Positions 10,645-22,750 are shown, counted from the first letter of the stretch. The stretch: 64,000 bases of DNA from Bettongia penicillata ogilbyi (GCA_023548195.1 JAJHZJ010000311.1:7852811-7916810); one strand, 5' to 3'. Translations and numbers: made by a program. Notes: a model not told the origin generated them from the letters alone.

Positions 10645-11500
10645 TTGAAAGGACTCCTCCCTCTATAAATGTCTTACAGAAGCAGGCCCTTATTATATCT
10701 TCCTTCTATCTTTGAATCAATGGACAAGAAAATAAAGAACCTGAAATGGTAAAGAGATTTATGAACACAGAAACAAGGTCTTTCAGAGGCAGTTGAAGAA
10801 TGTGACATGTATTAGCATTTCAGTGTAATGATGAGCTCCTTGTATGGATTGATGGGCCTAAAAATTAGACAAGGCATATTAAAAGCTGAGATCAGTCAGG
10901 CTTAGGAGCAGCTGAACAATGAACAATTTTGAAGTCGTTAAGCCATTAAATAAAACTGACAATCTCTAAAACAGCCACTGCAAGAAGGCACCTCTGTGTG
11001 ACCAAGAGTTTCGTTACTAGTGCTTCCCTCTTGACAACATAAACATTCAGAGAACACTGGTACTGAGATATGGAGGTTTTTGAAAGGAAAACAGTTTCAT
11101 GTTTTGAAGAACCTCAACCTGATATGGCAAAAACCATCTTGTGGTAGGCACAGCAATTATGAGAGCAATATTTGAAAATCAAGCAATTATTGAGACTTAC
11201 AGGGTAAGATGCCATTTGGAATCTGAATATTGAAGACCCACATGAGAAATGGTTCAAATGGATTCTGCCCCACATATTGTGCATTCAGACTGCCTGCCAT
11301 TTTTGCCCTCATTTACCTTGACTTCCTGCTGTGAAAATGATTGTGAACATAGTACTGTTTACATGAAAATGTTTATTCTAGTCCCATCCTGTCCTGGGGT
11401 TGGGCACATCAGCATGAAAGAGTTCAAGCACTTTACTATATAGAGGAGGAAAAATCCCAAGAACATCTGCTCTTTCCTCACATAGTAAAACTTGGCTACA
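10645..11500. other. unassigned sequence
   Basis: No gene or named repeat recognised. Composition is ordinary and AT-rich. Confidence 0.4.
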
Positions 11501-11504
11501 ACAT

Positions 11505-13203
11505 TTGTTTTTTTAAAATTTTATTTATTTTATTTATTTTCGGTGTTCTACAATCACTACTATATAACTTAAATTCTTTCCTCTCCCTCCCCCCTCCCTC
11601 CCTGAGATGGCATACAATTTTATATAGGTTCTACACATACATTTCTATTAAATATATTTTCACAATACTCATACTGTGTAGAAGATTTAAAATGAATGGG
11701 AGAAATCATATAACAAACCAAAATATAATACAAAAGAAAATGATCTGCTATATTCTGCAGTTGAATCCCATAGTTCTTTCTCTGGATGTGGAAGGCATTT
11801 TGCCTTAAAAGACCATTGGGAATTTTTTTAAGTCCTTGCATGGAAACGGAGTTCCAAGTCTACCAGAAAAAACCCTCATGCACATTGCTGCACACAAAAT
11901 TCACCTGGTTCTGCTCCTTTTGCTCAGCATCAGATCACATAAGTCCTTCCAGGTCTCTCTGAAGTCTTCCTGTTCACCATTTCTTATAGCACAATAGCAT
12001 TCCATTACATTCATATACCATAATTTATTCAGCCATTCCCCAATTGATGGGAATCCCCTTGATTTCTAGTTTTTGGCCACCACAAAGAGTGCTGCTATAA
12101 ATATTTTTGTACATGTGGAACCCTTTCCTATTTTTATGATCTTTTGGGGATATAGTCCTAGAAGTGATGTTGCTGGGTCAAAGGGTATGCATATTTTTGT
12201 AGCCCTTTGGACATAGTTCCAAACCGTTCTCCAGAATGGTTGGATGAGCTCACAGCTCCACCAACAATGAATTAGCGTTCCAACTCTCCCACATACTCTC
12301 CAACATTCATCATATTTCTGTTCTGTCATGTTAGCCAATCTGATAGTTATGATGTGGCATACCTCAGGGTTGCTTTGATTTGCATCTCTCTAATCAATAG
12401 TGATTTAGAGCATTTTTTCATATGATTATAGATATCTTTACTTTCTTCCTCTGAAAAGTGCCTGTTCATATCCTTTGACCATTTATCAATTGGGGAATGA
12501 CTTGTTTTCTTGTACATTTGACTCAGTTCTCTATATATTTTAGAAATGAGGCCTTTATCACAGACACTAGCTGCAAAATTCTTTCCTAGTTTTCTGCATC
12601 CTTCTGAATCTTGGAAGCATTGGGTTTGGTTGTGCAAAAACTTTTCAGTTTAATGTAATCAAAATTATCTATCTTGTACTTCATAATGCTTTCTTTCTCT
12701 TCTTTAGTCATAAGTTCTTCCCTTCTCCATAAATCTGAAAAATACACTATTCCTTGCTCCACCAATTTGTGCATAGAATCAATCTTTATACCTAGATCAT
12801 GTACCCATTTGGACTTTATTCTTGTGTATGGTGTCAGGCATTAGTCCATGCTTAGTTTCCACCATGCTTTTATCTAATTTTCCCAGCAATTTTTGTCAAA
12901 TAGTGAGTTCTTATCCCAGAAGCTGTCCTTGGGTTTATAGATTGCTATATTCATTTCCTACTGTGTCTTGAGTACCTAGCATATTCCACTTATCTACCCT
13001 TCAATTTCTTAGCTAGTACCAAGTGGTTTTGATAATTACTGCTTTATAATACAATTTGAGATCTGGTATATCTAGGCCACTTTCCCTAGCATTTCTTTTC
13101 ATTAGTACCCTTGCTATTCTGGATCTTTTGTTCTTCCAGATGAATTTTGATATTATTCTCTCCAGCTCTAGAAAGTGTTATTGGAATCTTATCCACTTAG
13201 TCA
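11505..13203 (-). mobile_element. L1 LINE, 5'-truncated, with ORF2 C-terminal part and 3' UTR
   Basis: Read on the minus strand, it starts inside ORF2 near 13203 and runs through the ORF2 C-terminus to a 3' UTR (ccatctcagggagggaggggg reversed at 11584-11610) and an A-rich tail reversed at 11508-11540. It meets a plus-strand L1 head to head just after 13203. Confidence 0.9.
12066..12840 (-). pseudogene. L1 ORF2 C-terminal domain, frameshifted
   Basis: ORF2p encodes the endonuclease and reverse transcriptase of L1; only the far C-terminal part is present. Three frames in series carry it: 12586-12774 (ending NFDYIKLKSFCTTK), 12347-12637 (DKGLISKIYRELSQ, then KDMNRHFSEEESKDIYNHMK and SLLIREMQIKATLRY), and 12066-12338. 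The last carries the cysteine-histidine motif C-x3-C-x7-H-x4-C (CWRVCG...HCWWSC) and ends with the L1-typical KIFIAALFVVAKN. Frame changes lie near 12600 and 12345, so no product is possible. Sequence from about 12840 to 13203 is more upstream ORF2, also broken. Confidence 0.9.
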
Positions 13204-13209
13204 CCAAAT

Positions 13210-13872
13210 CCTATCCTTTGAAAATGTCTCACAGCAAAGCACCTATTTGTATGAAAATATTTATAGTAGCTCTTTTTGTCATGACTAAAAATTGGAAATC
13301 AAAAGGATGCCCATCAATGGGGGAATGGTTGAACAAGCTGTGGTATATGAATATAATGGAATTCTATTGTTCCATAAGAAATGATGAGCAGGCAGATTTC
13401 AGAAAAACCTGGAAAGACTTACATGACCTTACATGACCTTCACTGAGTGAAGTGAACAGAATTGGGAGAATATTATACACAGTAACAGTCACAATGTTTG
13501 AGGACTGTTTCTGATAGACCAAACCTGTCACAGCAATGCAAGGACCTAAAACATTCCCAAAGGACTCTTGAGTCAAAATTCCATCCACATCCAGAAAAAG
13601 AATTATGGAATCAGAACACAGGATGAAGCAGACTATTTCCTCTTGTGTTATGTTTTGTTTTGATTTGGTTTTTCTCATGGTTTCTCCCATTTGTTTTAAT
13701 TCTTCTATGCAACATGACTAATATGAAAATGTGTTTAATAAGAATGTATGTGTTGAACCCATAAGAGATTGCATACCATCTCAAGGAGGGAGGGAAGAGG
13801 GAGGAGGAGAAACTTTAAGACTTATAGAAGTGATTGTTGAAAACTGAAAATAAATAAGTAAATTTAAAAGAA
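13210..13872 (+). mobile_element. L1 LINE 3' end (first of two in tandem)
   Basis: Starts within the ORF2 C-terminus (residues such as KIFIVALFVMTKNWKSKGCP, then GEWLNKLWYM) and runs through a 3' UTR to an A-rich tail at 13840-13872. A 10-base duplication (cttacatgac twice) is seen at 13419-13438. It is another subfamily than the next copy. Confidence 0.85.
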
Positions 13873-14352
13873 AAAGAAATGATGAGCAAGCAGATTTCAG
13901 AAAAACCTGAAAAGTCTTACATGAACTGATGCTGAGTGAGTAAAAACATTGTACACAGTAACAGCAACATTTTTTGATGAAGAATTGTGAATGACTTAGC
14001 TATTCTCAGTAATACGATAATCCAAGGCAACCCCAAAGGACTAATGATGAAGCCTACTTTTTGCCTCTGGAGAAAGAACTGACATTGTTTGGATACAGAC
14101 TGAAGCATACTATTTTTCACTTTCATTCTTTTTCTTCTATTCACGTCTTGTTGTACAAAATGACTAATATGGAAATATTTTACATGATTGCACATCTATA
14201 ACCTACACCTGATTGCTTACCATCTCAGGAAATGGGTGTGGGGAGGGGAGGGATAAAATTTGGAACTCAAAACTTAAAAGAAAGCAAATGTTAAAAAATT
14301 GTTTTAAATGTGTAATTAGGAGAGAAATAAAATATATATTTAAAAAAAATCT
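13873..14352 (+). mobile_element. L1 LINE 3' end (second in tandem)
   Basis: Begins aaatgatgagcaagcagattt immediately after the A tail of the preceding copy and repeats the same stretch of ORF2 end plus 3' UTR, ending gaaataaaatatatatttaaa. A 5'-truncated insertion into the older tail explains the arrangement. Confidence 0.85.
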
Positions 14353-14384
14353 CACAGCTTCATATTACTTTCAATAACCTCCTA

Positions 14385-15050
14385 GATTTCCTTCTTGACT
14401 GTACTTTTTCTCTCTCCCTCCAATGTAGGCAATTGACTGATACTAATCACTTTTGTTATGTCTCCCAAACCTTCAATGCTTCCTAGTTTTCAGTACAATA
14501 AATTTAAACTATCTTGTTTGACTTTTGAAACCCTGCATCCTCTGGTCCCAGCCTATTCAGTCATCATCTACTGCTTCCAACTTGAACTTGCCACACTGGT
14601 CAGTCCAGTCTTCTCACTGTCCTACAGACACACCAAACTCATCCTGACTTTTCTTTGTGACTTCACTTACGTTGTTTACCAGAGTTGGAATGTCTTTCTT
14701 CCTCCTCACTCACCCTCCCCCATATTTAATCAAATCTCTACTCACACCCCACCCATTACATTAAGGTAGACTTCCTTGCCTTCTGTAGCCCACACTGATC
14801 TCCCTGTACTCTGAACTATGATAAACTTATATAATTTAATTTAACCACATGTGGTGTTATACAACTTACTATTTTTCAGGTTACTATTTTTTAAATAAGC
14901 TATCTCCTCATGTAAAGTAAAACCTCCTTGAAAACAGGAACCATGTTTGAGATTTATTCTGTGTTAGCAACAGTGCTTGTGCCAATCGTTCTGAATATAG
15001 AGTAGTTTTTCAGTAAATGCATATCAATTGAGTCATTTACCAGTATGAAA
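14385..15050 (+). mobile_element. L2 LINE, ORF2 end and 3' UTR
   Basis: Forward L2: tgcatcctctggtcccagcc, tggaatgtctttcttcctcc, then acctccttgaaaacaggaacc and a degraded aaatgcatatcaattgag end. Frames are broken. Confidence 0.65.
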
Positions 15051-15059
15051 ATGGGCAAA

Positions 15060-15475
15060 TTATGTTCTATAAATTTAATGAAATATTATAAGGAGACTAG
15101 AATTATAAAGGTGATTAGAATGTAAAGATTTATATGAACTGATGCAAAGTGAAGTGAGCAGAACCAGGATAACATTGTACATTGTAACAACAATATTTAA
15201 ATGATGATCACCTGGGAAAGACTTAGATAGTCTGATCAATACAGTGATTGAAGACAATCCTGAAGGACTCATGTTGAAAAATTCTGTCTACCTCCAGAAA
15301 AAGAACAGATGATCTCTGAGTGCAGAATGGAGCATCATTTTTTAAATTTTTTCTTGTTTTTGCAAAATGCCTAAAATAAAAATATGTTTTGACTGATTCC
15401 ACACATGGTATCATATTGTTTACCTTCTCAATGGACAGGGGAAGGGCAGGAGGGAGGGAGAGAATTAGAACTCCA
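15060..15475 (+). mobile_element. L1 LINE 3' end
   Basis: tatgaactgatgcaaagtgaagtgagcagaaccagg, then ctacctccagaaaaagaac and ggagggagggagagaattagaactcc are successive landmarks of the L1 3' UTR. It lies directly after the L2. Confidence 0.8.
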
Positions 15476-15479
15476 AAAA

Positions 15480-17687
15480 AGCTCCATTGTTTTCTCCAAA
15501 TTGCTTAACTTAATACCATTCTAATTGAGTATTTGTAAGTATCCTAGCTCAGTTTTGTCCTTGTTTCAATTCAAAGTGGACTTCCATTTTCTAATTTTTC
15601 TAGGTGCTGCAATTAGAAATATATTGTCTTCAAAGTAAAATCATGCTTTGAGTTCCAAAGTTCATTGTAGCCACCAAACTCAGCCTCCTACCTCTAAATT
15701 GGTTTCATCCTGGGTTTCTCATCTCAGGAAAGCAGGTTATACAATTCAGCTGTTCTACAGCTTATCTACTCCTTTCTACATGCTTATGCCTGTTGCCCTC
15801 CCAGATCATATTACTGAGTTAATTTTAACCTTTTCAGGTGACTTCCTGGGCTTTTCTGCCAGGCAGGTCCCTGTGCTCATATGTGACACAATGATTCATA
15901 CCTATGTTTGTTGGCTACAATGTGGTTTAATGGCTTATTATAGCTATATTTATTAGCTTTGAAATTCCTAGCAGAGGTTTCCATTTTCTGCCCCAAGGTC
16001 ATGCTTACATTTTAATTACTGCTTACATATTTTAAAAATTTTCTGTACTTGCCACAGTGACTTTTTTTTTAAAGGAACTGATGTAGTTAGAAGTTATTTA
16101 TTGAATAAGGAGAGGTCAGGTGCATTTAGAGAGATAGGAAAAGGCAATATAATAAAGTACCTCTGAGTACCAACTATCAGTCCTTGTCAGTCTCAACATA
16201 GTACTTTACTCAGCTTTGCGGTATTTCCGAAATTTCTAAAGCAATCAAAAACATTAGCCCTTTGGGGCCCAGGATCTATCGGTTTAGGTTTATAAATCTT
16301 TGTTATACTACAGTTTATATGTTCTTGGCTCATTAGAGATTCTCAGAGCTGCTATATGTAGTGGGAAGCTTATAAACAAAGTTCTGGGTTGAGGCTGGAG
16401 GTGGCTTATAAGATTAGGTATGAGGTCTTTTATCTTCCTATCATCATTCAGTCAATTAAAAAGTCATTGAGGTTGAACGATAACAGTTAAGATTTTATAA
16501 AATGAACTATTGTTGTCAGTCCCTGATCTACAGCAGACCTCCATACCCAAAATGCCTTTGTTCCTGGGGTTATCTATGAATTGAGTATTTTTGGAGTCAA
16601 TTCACCTTAGACAAATGAGGAGCAAATGTTCTTAAGGTAACTATGTTCTCTGGAGTACTGTAAGTTTCAGTGGTGACAAATTCACAAGCAAAGCAAATAT
16701 AGAAACACTTTGTGCATGTGACCAGGTCAGAATGCAATATTACATCATAAAATATTTTAATTTATCTACATTTACTTTTCTGAAGGCTAATAAGTATTTA
16801 CTTGCTTTGGAGGGAATTTGAATTCTTCTTTTCTTTTGCAGACATTTCCCAAAATTTGACAATTTCTGAAATGCTATAGTTATCTGAAATTTTTGGACAA
16901 ACAGTGCTGAAGCCAATGATTTATCATGGAAAATGTAAAAAAAAAATGGTTTATTTTTAAAAGCGTTTCTTCTAAAATTTAAGGCACGTGAATGAACATT
17001 GAATCTTTATTTGTTAAACGTTTGTCTGTTCTGTATTTCCTGCCTTGGTTGCTATGAAGGCATTTAACACATAAGATGAATTCAGGTACATTAAGAGATG
17101 TAGCAACAGATGTACTACAAAGGAACAAAGAATCTATTTTCACTGGAATACCTTTAAAAAACAAGGAAGAGAAAATATACAAGTGTTTTCTGTCATCGTT
17201 CTCCAATAGGTATCTTTATACAGACTGGGATAACTAGGGAAGCAATTACTGGTTATTGAAAGGATAGCTAGTAAGGTAATGTTGGCCGCTTGTTCTCTGT
17301 CTCCCTAAAATCATTATCTCTGAAGTTTATGTGTATGTATAACGGTCAAAAAGAACAATTGCATTCTCATTTGACACGATCCTTAGCATATATAGCCTCC
17401 TCCAGGATGAGGGCAAGAAAAAAAATTCGCTGAGAGGGGAGAAAAACCCTTTTCTAAGTCTAGCTGTCAGAATAGGTTGTAGGAAAAATGTATGTCATTT
17501 GACAAACTTAAGAAAGTTCAAATCAGGGAAAATTATGGTTGTAGAAAAACTTGCTTTTTGATTTTTTTAAAGCTTGCTTCTCTGAAAACAAAACAAAAGA
17601 CACCCTCCCCCCCCTCAAAAAAAAAGCCCAACCCAAACAGACCTTTTAAGGTGGTTAAATAAACTCTTTAAGTATGTATAGTTTTGG
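15480..17687. other. unassigned sequence, 2.2 kb
   Basis: No gene or confident repeat. A reversed AATAAA-like word (tttattgaataagg) near 16098 could belong to an old LTR, but nothing else supports it. This is among the longest stretches free of recognisable young repeats. Confidence 0.4.
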
Positions 17688-17936
17688 AAATTGATTATAT
17701 GATGGGCAAAAATGATAGCTTTAAATGTATTGACTTCATATTTAAAACCTACTAAAAATCCTGTTGTACTAGTCATACAGATTATATTTTCAGCTTTTGT
17801 ATTTTTTAATTCATTCAGCCTAAATCCACTAAAGCATTCATGTCTTTGAAGTGGAGCTCACTATGGATGCTCTGATTGAGAGGTCTAACTTGTGTTTGTG
17901 TGTGTGTGTTTTAACAAAATCCCGAAAGCAAGAGGA
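17688..17936 (+). repeat. unrecognised ~249-bp element, copy 1 of an inverted pair
   Basis: The reverse complement of 20739-20983 matches this segment from aaattgatta at one end to agcaagagga at the other, at an estimated 85% identity by eye. Shared landmarks include gatgggcaaaaatgatagcttt, aattcattcagccta and cattcatgtctttgaagtg. Outside these limits the match stops. No tRNA head, A tail or terminal inverted repeat is visible, so the class is unknown. Confidence 0.85.
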
Positions 17937-17944
17937 ATCTTGCT

Positions 17945-19179
17945 ACCCATGAATGTGTAAATGACAATGCGGGTGTTTGAATGTACCTTGAATTAACTTT
18001 GGAACATAGTGCCTTGAAAACCTGTTAAATTCTTTATGAAACACACCACCTGCATTAAACTTATTTTTTATGTGAAAAAGAAAGTCAAAATGGTGAAGTG
18101 TAATCAAACCAATGACAATACTTGATATCGATCGGTTCATGTCATTTCAAGGTCATTGGCTGTGGCAGAGAATGGGGTCAGTGTAGGAAGGAAGAACCCA
18201 GTATGATGATGCCTTGCACTTAGTAGGTGCTTCATATTTGTTAAATTTAATTTATTGAATTGAAAAAGCCAGGTTATAGATGGTAACAGAAGATAATAAG
18301 TATTTAGGCACAGGAACAGTTGGACATTGAGGCAAGCCTAGACATTGGCAGTGAAGATGGAGCAGGTGGTCAGTCAGGCAAGGAGACAAGGGATGTATCA
18401 GTAGCAGAGGTCAAGGCATGGCAGTGGGTCGGAAGCCAGACTAGCAGTCAGGAAACCTTTAAGTTCTGGCATTTGAGAGGATTGGACGCTATGAAAGCAA
18501 GAGAGCAGACATAAAGTGCTGGTGACAAAGAGGTCTCAAAGATGGGACAACTCCCACTTCAGCTTTCTGTTTGAATAAGAACCAGTAAAAGCAGGATCTG
18601 CAGGTGGGAACAGATCAACTGCTGTAGATAAACACTAAATAGGTTAACCTGGCAAGAGAGCAGAGTGTGGGGACTGAGAGGAAGGCAGATACCATCAAAT
18701 GAACACATGGAAAAGTGACAGAAACCATTGCGAACATGCAGAATAGAATTTTATCTAATAAAGTGGTACCTGGGGCACTTACCAATTCATATACAAAGAT
18801 ACCCTAGATTGGGGGACTCTCCAGCTAAATATAAATAGTGCCCACAGGCTCAGTCTTTATGTCCTGCTCATCAAGGGCAAAGTCTCAGGAAGAAGTTTCA
18901 CTTTGATTTAGTGTTAGAAATTCCTTATAGCTTCCTGTTTAATGTATAGTTGCTAAACTGTATTTAATTAGCACCAATTTAGAGGCTGCCCTTCCAAAAA
19001 GCCTTCAAGAGCTCTTTGAACGCTAGGCTTGCTAGTTTTCTCAATTTCAGGATTTTTTTGGTACTCCATGCCAGACGGAAGGGGGAAAAAGGCTGAAGAA
19101 CAAAATTAATTGTGGGGAGGTGGGGGATGTCAATGTCTTTCCCCAACCTACATACTTTCTTCTCTTTAATAACAATAAT
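17945..19179. other. unassigned sequence with a short L2-like tail
   Basis: 18200-18260 (gccttgcacttagtaggtgcttcatatttg) resembles an L2 3' end. The rest, including a purine-rich part at 18300-18700, is not recognised. Confidence 0.4.
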
Positions 19180-19192
19180 ATATACATATGCA

Positions 19193-19514
19193 AGGGGCAG
19201 CTAGGTGGTGCAGTGGATAGAGCATCAGTGTAGGAGTCAGGAGGACCTGAGTTCAAATCTCCCCTCAGACACTTGATACTCACTAGTTGTGTGACCTTGG
19301 GCAAGTCATTTAACCCCAATTGCCTCATCCTGGGTCATTTCCAGTCATCCTGATTAATATCTGGTCCCTGGATTTAGATGGCTCCAGAGAAGTGAGGCTG
19401 GAGAGCTGCACAGCCCTCCCTCACTCAAAACAAAGTCAAGTGCAAGTCATGTTATTATTTCTCTGATGGCATGATCTTCTTCGGCAATGAAGGATGAACA
19501 CACACAATACACAC
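19193..19514 (+). mobile_element. tRNA-derived marsupial SINE, full length, long tail type
   Basis: Head ggggcagctaggtggtgcagtgg with tRNA-like A/B box region, body ttcaaatctcccctcagacac, and a distal tail ending cttcttcggcaatgaaggatgaacac. A 13-bp target-site duplication (atatacatatgca) lies at 19180-19192 and 19515-19527, fixing both ends. The tRNA likeness is SINE ancestry, not a tRNA gene. Confidence 0.95.
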
Positions 19515-19645
19515 ATATACATATGCATGTGCATATACACATATATGCATATGGAATTGATCTAAAGTTTATCTTACTGTAGGAATTAAGGGAACCTAGC
19601 TTTCCAAAACATTAGTTACTCCAAGCATAAATATAAGGAGCTTTG

Positions 19646-19885
19646 CAGGGGCAGCCAGGTGGCTAGAGTATGGGTCCTGGAATCAGGAAGACTTGAGTTC
19701 AAATCCTGTCTCAGACACTTATTAGTTGTGTGATCTTGGGAAAGTCAATTAGCCCTGTTTGCCTCAGTTTCCTCATCTGTAAGGTGAGCTGGAGAAGGTA
19801 ATGGTGAACCATTCCAGTATGTTTGCCAAGAAAACCCCAAAGGGGGTCAGGAAAAGTCAGACAAGACTGAAAAGACTAAACAATA
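19646..19885 (+). mobile_element. tRNA-derived marsupial SINE, short tail type
   Basis: Same head (ggggcagccaggtggc) but a different tail (gagctggagaaggtaatggtg, then aagactgaaaagactaaacaat). Flanked by a perfect 11-bp duplication aaggagctttg at 19635-19645 and 19886-19896. Confidence 0.95.
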
Positions 19886-19899
19886 AAGGAGCTTTGTAA

Positions 19900-20460
19900 G
19901 CCTTAAAGGGAAATAGAAATTTGTTATTTCTGAGGCTCTTGCATTGTTTGTTTTGAGCAAGATGTGGTACCTATATCCAAGACATCTTATCAAACTTGAG
20001 GGGGGCAATGAAATGAGAATGAGCAGTTCTGGGGGTTCTAAGAGTTAGAGGCATGTCTGAGTTAGGGGTTTGGTGGTGGTGGTGGGGAAGGCTTTTGTAA
20101 AATTGTGGTTTGAAGTGATAAAGCAGAGCCTTTTATGATTGATTCACCTCTGGGTGTAAGCACACATTTTAAACATGTTAAGCACAAAATTTACAAACTG
20201 AAATAGCAGTGGGTAAAAAAACATATGCCAGGAATATTCATTCAAGCAAACAATTCATTTCATGGTTCCAGGAAGGAAAGATGAATTTAGAGAGGTAAAT
20301 TAGGATTTTCTCTCTAGTGGACTGAGGAATTTTGTTGATTGGACTTGTTTTATGTTTTATGATCACAATGAAAAAGCCTATCTAAAATCACAACCTAAAT
20401 AGATTGAAAGCTGTACATGGTCAAAACAATTAAAATGACTATTTGAAGATCTCATGGCTG
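19900..20460. other. unassigned sequence
   Basis: No named repeat. A small (GGT)n run (ggtggtggtggtgggg) lies near 20069-20085. Confidence 0.4.
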
Positions 20461-20464
20461 AGGA

Positions 20465-21755
20465 TACAAGGAACAATCAGTCAAGAATATTTATTAAGTG
20501 TCTGTTATAGACAAGGCACTGTGTTAAGAACTAGGGGTACAAAGAGAAGCAAAAGACATCTCTGCAGCCAAGGAGCTCACAATCTAATGAGGAAGACAAC
20601 AGGCATATACAATATAAATACATACAAATAAGTCATATACAATATAAATAGGAAGTAATTAACAAAAGAAAGGCGCTAGAATATGGAATTTTAGCTGGTA
20701 CTTAAATGAAACCAAGGACGACTATAGGCAGAATTAAATCCTCTTGCTATCAGGATTTTGTTAAAACATGTAACACACCTTAGACCCCTTAATCAGTGCC
20801 TCCATAGTGAGCTTCACTTCAAAGACATGAATGTTTTAGTGGAATTAGGCTGAATGAATTAAAAAAGACAAAAAAGTTGAAAAAATAATCTGTATGACTT
20901 AGTGCAATAGAATTTTTAGTAGGCAGTAAAAATGAAGTCAAAGCATTCAAAGCTATCATTTTTGCCCATCACATAATCAATTTCTAGGAGTCAAGAAATG
21001 GAGCATTTTTTTTTTTCCTGTAACATAAAAACGGCTAGGGTCAGTGGATTCAAGAATACCTGTTGGGAAGTAAGGTGAGAGAAGCCTGGAAAGGTAGGAG
21101 GGCCCTAGGTTATGCAAGTTTTGAATGCTGGAGAGGATTTTGTATTTGATACTGGGAGAAGCAGAGAGCCACTCAAAGTTTTTGAGTTGGGGGTGGGGTG
21201 AAATGGTCAGACCTATGCTTTCTGAACATTACTTTGGGGGCTAAATGAAGTCTGGATTGGAGTGGGGAGAGACTTGAGTCAAACAGACCCTCCAGCAGGC
21301 ATTTGCAGAAGTCCAGACATGAGGTGAGGAGGGCCTGTACCAGAGTTGTGACAATGTCAAAGTAGAGATGGGGACATATCTGAGAAAGTGCAAAGGTGAA
21401 ATTCATAGGCTTTGGCAACAGCTTGGAGAGAGGTGAGAAAAAGCCACGCATCCAGGATGACGCTTAAGTGGAGAGGAGGAGGATGTTGTCCTCTACAGTA
21501 ATAGGGCAAGCAGTGGAGAGGAGGATGTAGGGGGAAAAAGAATGAGTTCTGTTTTGAACATAATCGAATTTAAGATATCTACCCTATGTCTGAAAGGCAA
21601 TTGGAGATGCAAGACTAGGGTAAGGAATGGTAGATTTGAGAATCATAGGCCTAGAGACGATAATTAAATCCATGGAGGATCTGATGAGATCACCTTGTGA
21701 AGTAGTATAGAGGGAGAAAAGAAGGGGACCCAGGATAGAACCTTCATGTTAAGAT
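20465..21755 (-). mobile_element. L2 LINE, split by an insertion
   Basis: 20465-20720 is the reversed 3' region (ctgttatagacaaggcactgtg, caaggagctcacaatctaatg, aattttagctgg). 21020-21755 is reversed ORF2 (attggagtggggagagacttgag, ggcaattggagatgcaagac, gataattaaatccatgg, gtatagagggagaaaagaaggggaccc). The stretch between holds the unrecognised element at 20739-20983 and replaces about 100 bp of L2. Confidence 0.75.
20739..20983 (-). repeat. unrecognised ~245-bp element, copy 2 of an inverted pair
   Basis: Reverse complement of 17688-17936. It interrupts a continuous L2, so it is a later insertion and the family must have been mobile or duplicated. An 11-base T run at 21007-21017 lies close to its right end, but on the wrong side for a tail of this orientation. 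Confidence 0.85.
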
Positions 21756-21756
21756 A

Positions 21757-21945
21757 AAACATGGTGTAAGGGAAAGATAATTTGTCTTGGTGTTAAAAAA
21801 CCTGGTTAAAATCCTACCTCTATCACTTATTAACTGCTTGTCCTTTGGCAACTTACCTCATCTCTCTAGGCCTCAGTTTTCTTGTTTGTAAAATGAGGGG
21901 TTTGCACTAGATAGGTTCTTACAACTTTATCATTCTAAGATTCAT
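21757..21945 (+). mobile_element. MIR SINE
   Basis: gttaaaatcctacctctatcac, cttgtcctttggcaacttacc, then cagttttcttgtttgtaaaatgagg follow forward MIR. Confidence 0.7.
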
Positions 21946-22224
21946 CTGGTCTAGCTGCCTGGTGCTAGGCTAGACTATATATCTGACAGATATTCTTGTA
22001 GCACCATCTTCAAGAATAGATGCACTCCCATTTTTAGTTGTCTAGGCTATTGGGAAGTTCTTCCTGAGGTGAAAGTTAAATGTTTTGTTTTTTGTTTTGT
22101 TTTAGCCCACTATCACTTTCTTCCTTTTAGCCACAATACAATAAAGCCTCTTAAGGAATCATAATTGGGTTGGTAGAGACTTTGAGAGATCATTTAAATC
22201 CAATTCCCTGCCTTAAGGGACTAT

Positions 22225-22750
22225 TCAATTCAAGAAGCATTTATTCTGTTCCAGATCCTGAGGGAATACCAAGACAAAAGACTGCAAGGAAAGCAGTCCT
22301 TACCCTCCAGGAGTTTATAGTTTGCTGGGGGTGGGGAACACACTAACATAGATAAGTATGTTAATATAGAATGTTAACAGAATTGTAATAAAACATAAAT
22401 AATATGACATTATATTATATGTAATAATAAAGTACAGATAATATATTATTAATATTTCATATTGTATAATTATATAATATATTAAATAATAATGTAGAAA
22501 TAAATATAAACATAGAAATATAGAAAATAAATACAAAATAATTGTAGTGATGGTTATACTAACAAAGAGTGGGTGATTGGGTGAGGAGGGAAGATCAGTA
22601 GAGACCTTTGGTAGGAGGGGGCTCTTAAATTGAGCTTTGAATTGAATTCAAGAGATAAAGTAGAAGACAATTCCAGGGTTGCAGGATCATGTGTGCAAAG
22701 GCGCGGAGGGAGACATTGTATGTGGGAAATAGCAAGTGGCCACCCAAAAA
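22225..22750 (-). mobile_element. L2 LINE around an AT-rich expansion
   Basis: 22225-22350 (gcatttattctgttccagatcc, then ccctccaggagtttatagt) and 22560-22750 (gaattcaagagataaag, gcaaaggcgcggagggagac) are reversed L2 in the correct order. The 22370-22545 interval is nearly all A and T and accounts for the Tyr/Ile/Leu-rich minus frame there. Confidence 0.6.

Noticed and set aside
11505..13872. One twin-primed (5'-inverted) L1 insertion
   Set aside because: Twin priming predicts one 3' UTR and non-overlapping L1 segments. Here both halves have their own 3' UTR and both cover the ORF2 C-terminus.
19193..19270. tRNA-like start of the SINE as a tRNA gene
   Set aside because: No cloverleaf with paired acceptor stem. 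It is the degenerate tRNA-derived head of a retroposed SINE with a target-site duplication; the same holds for the other SINE heads.
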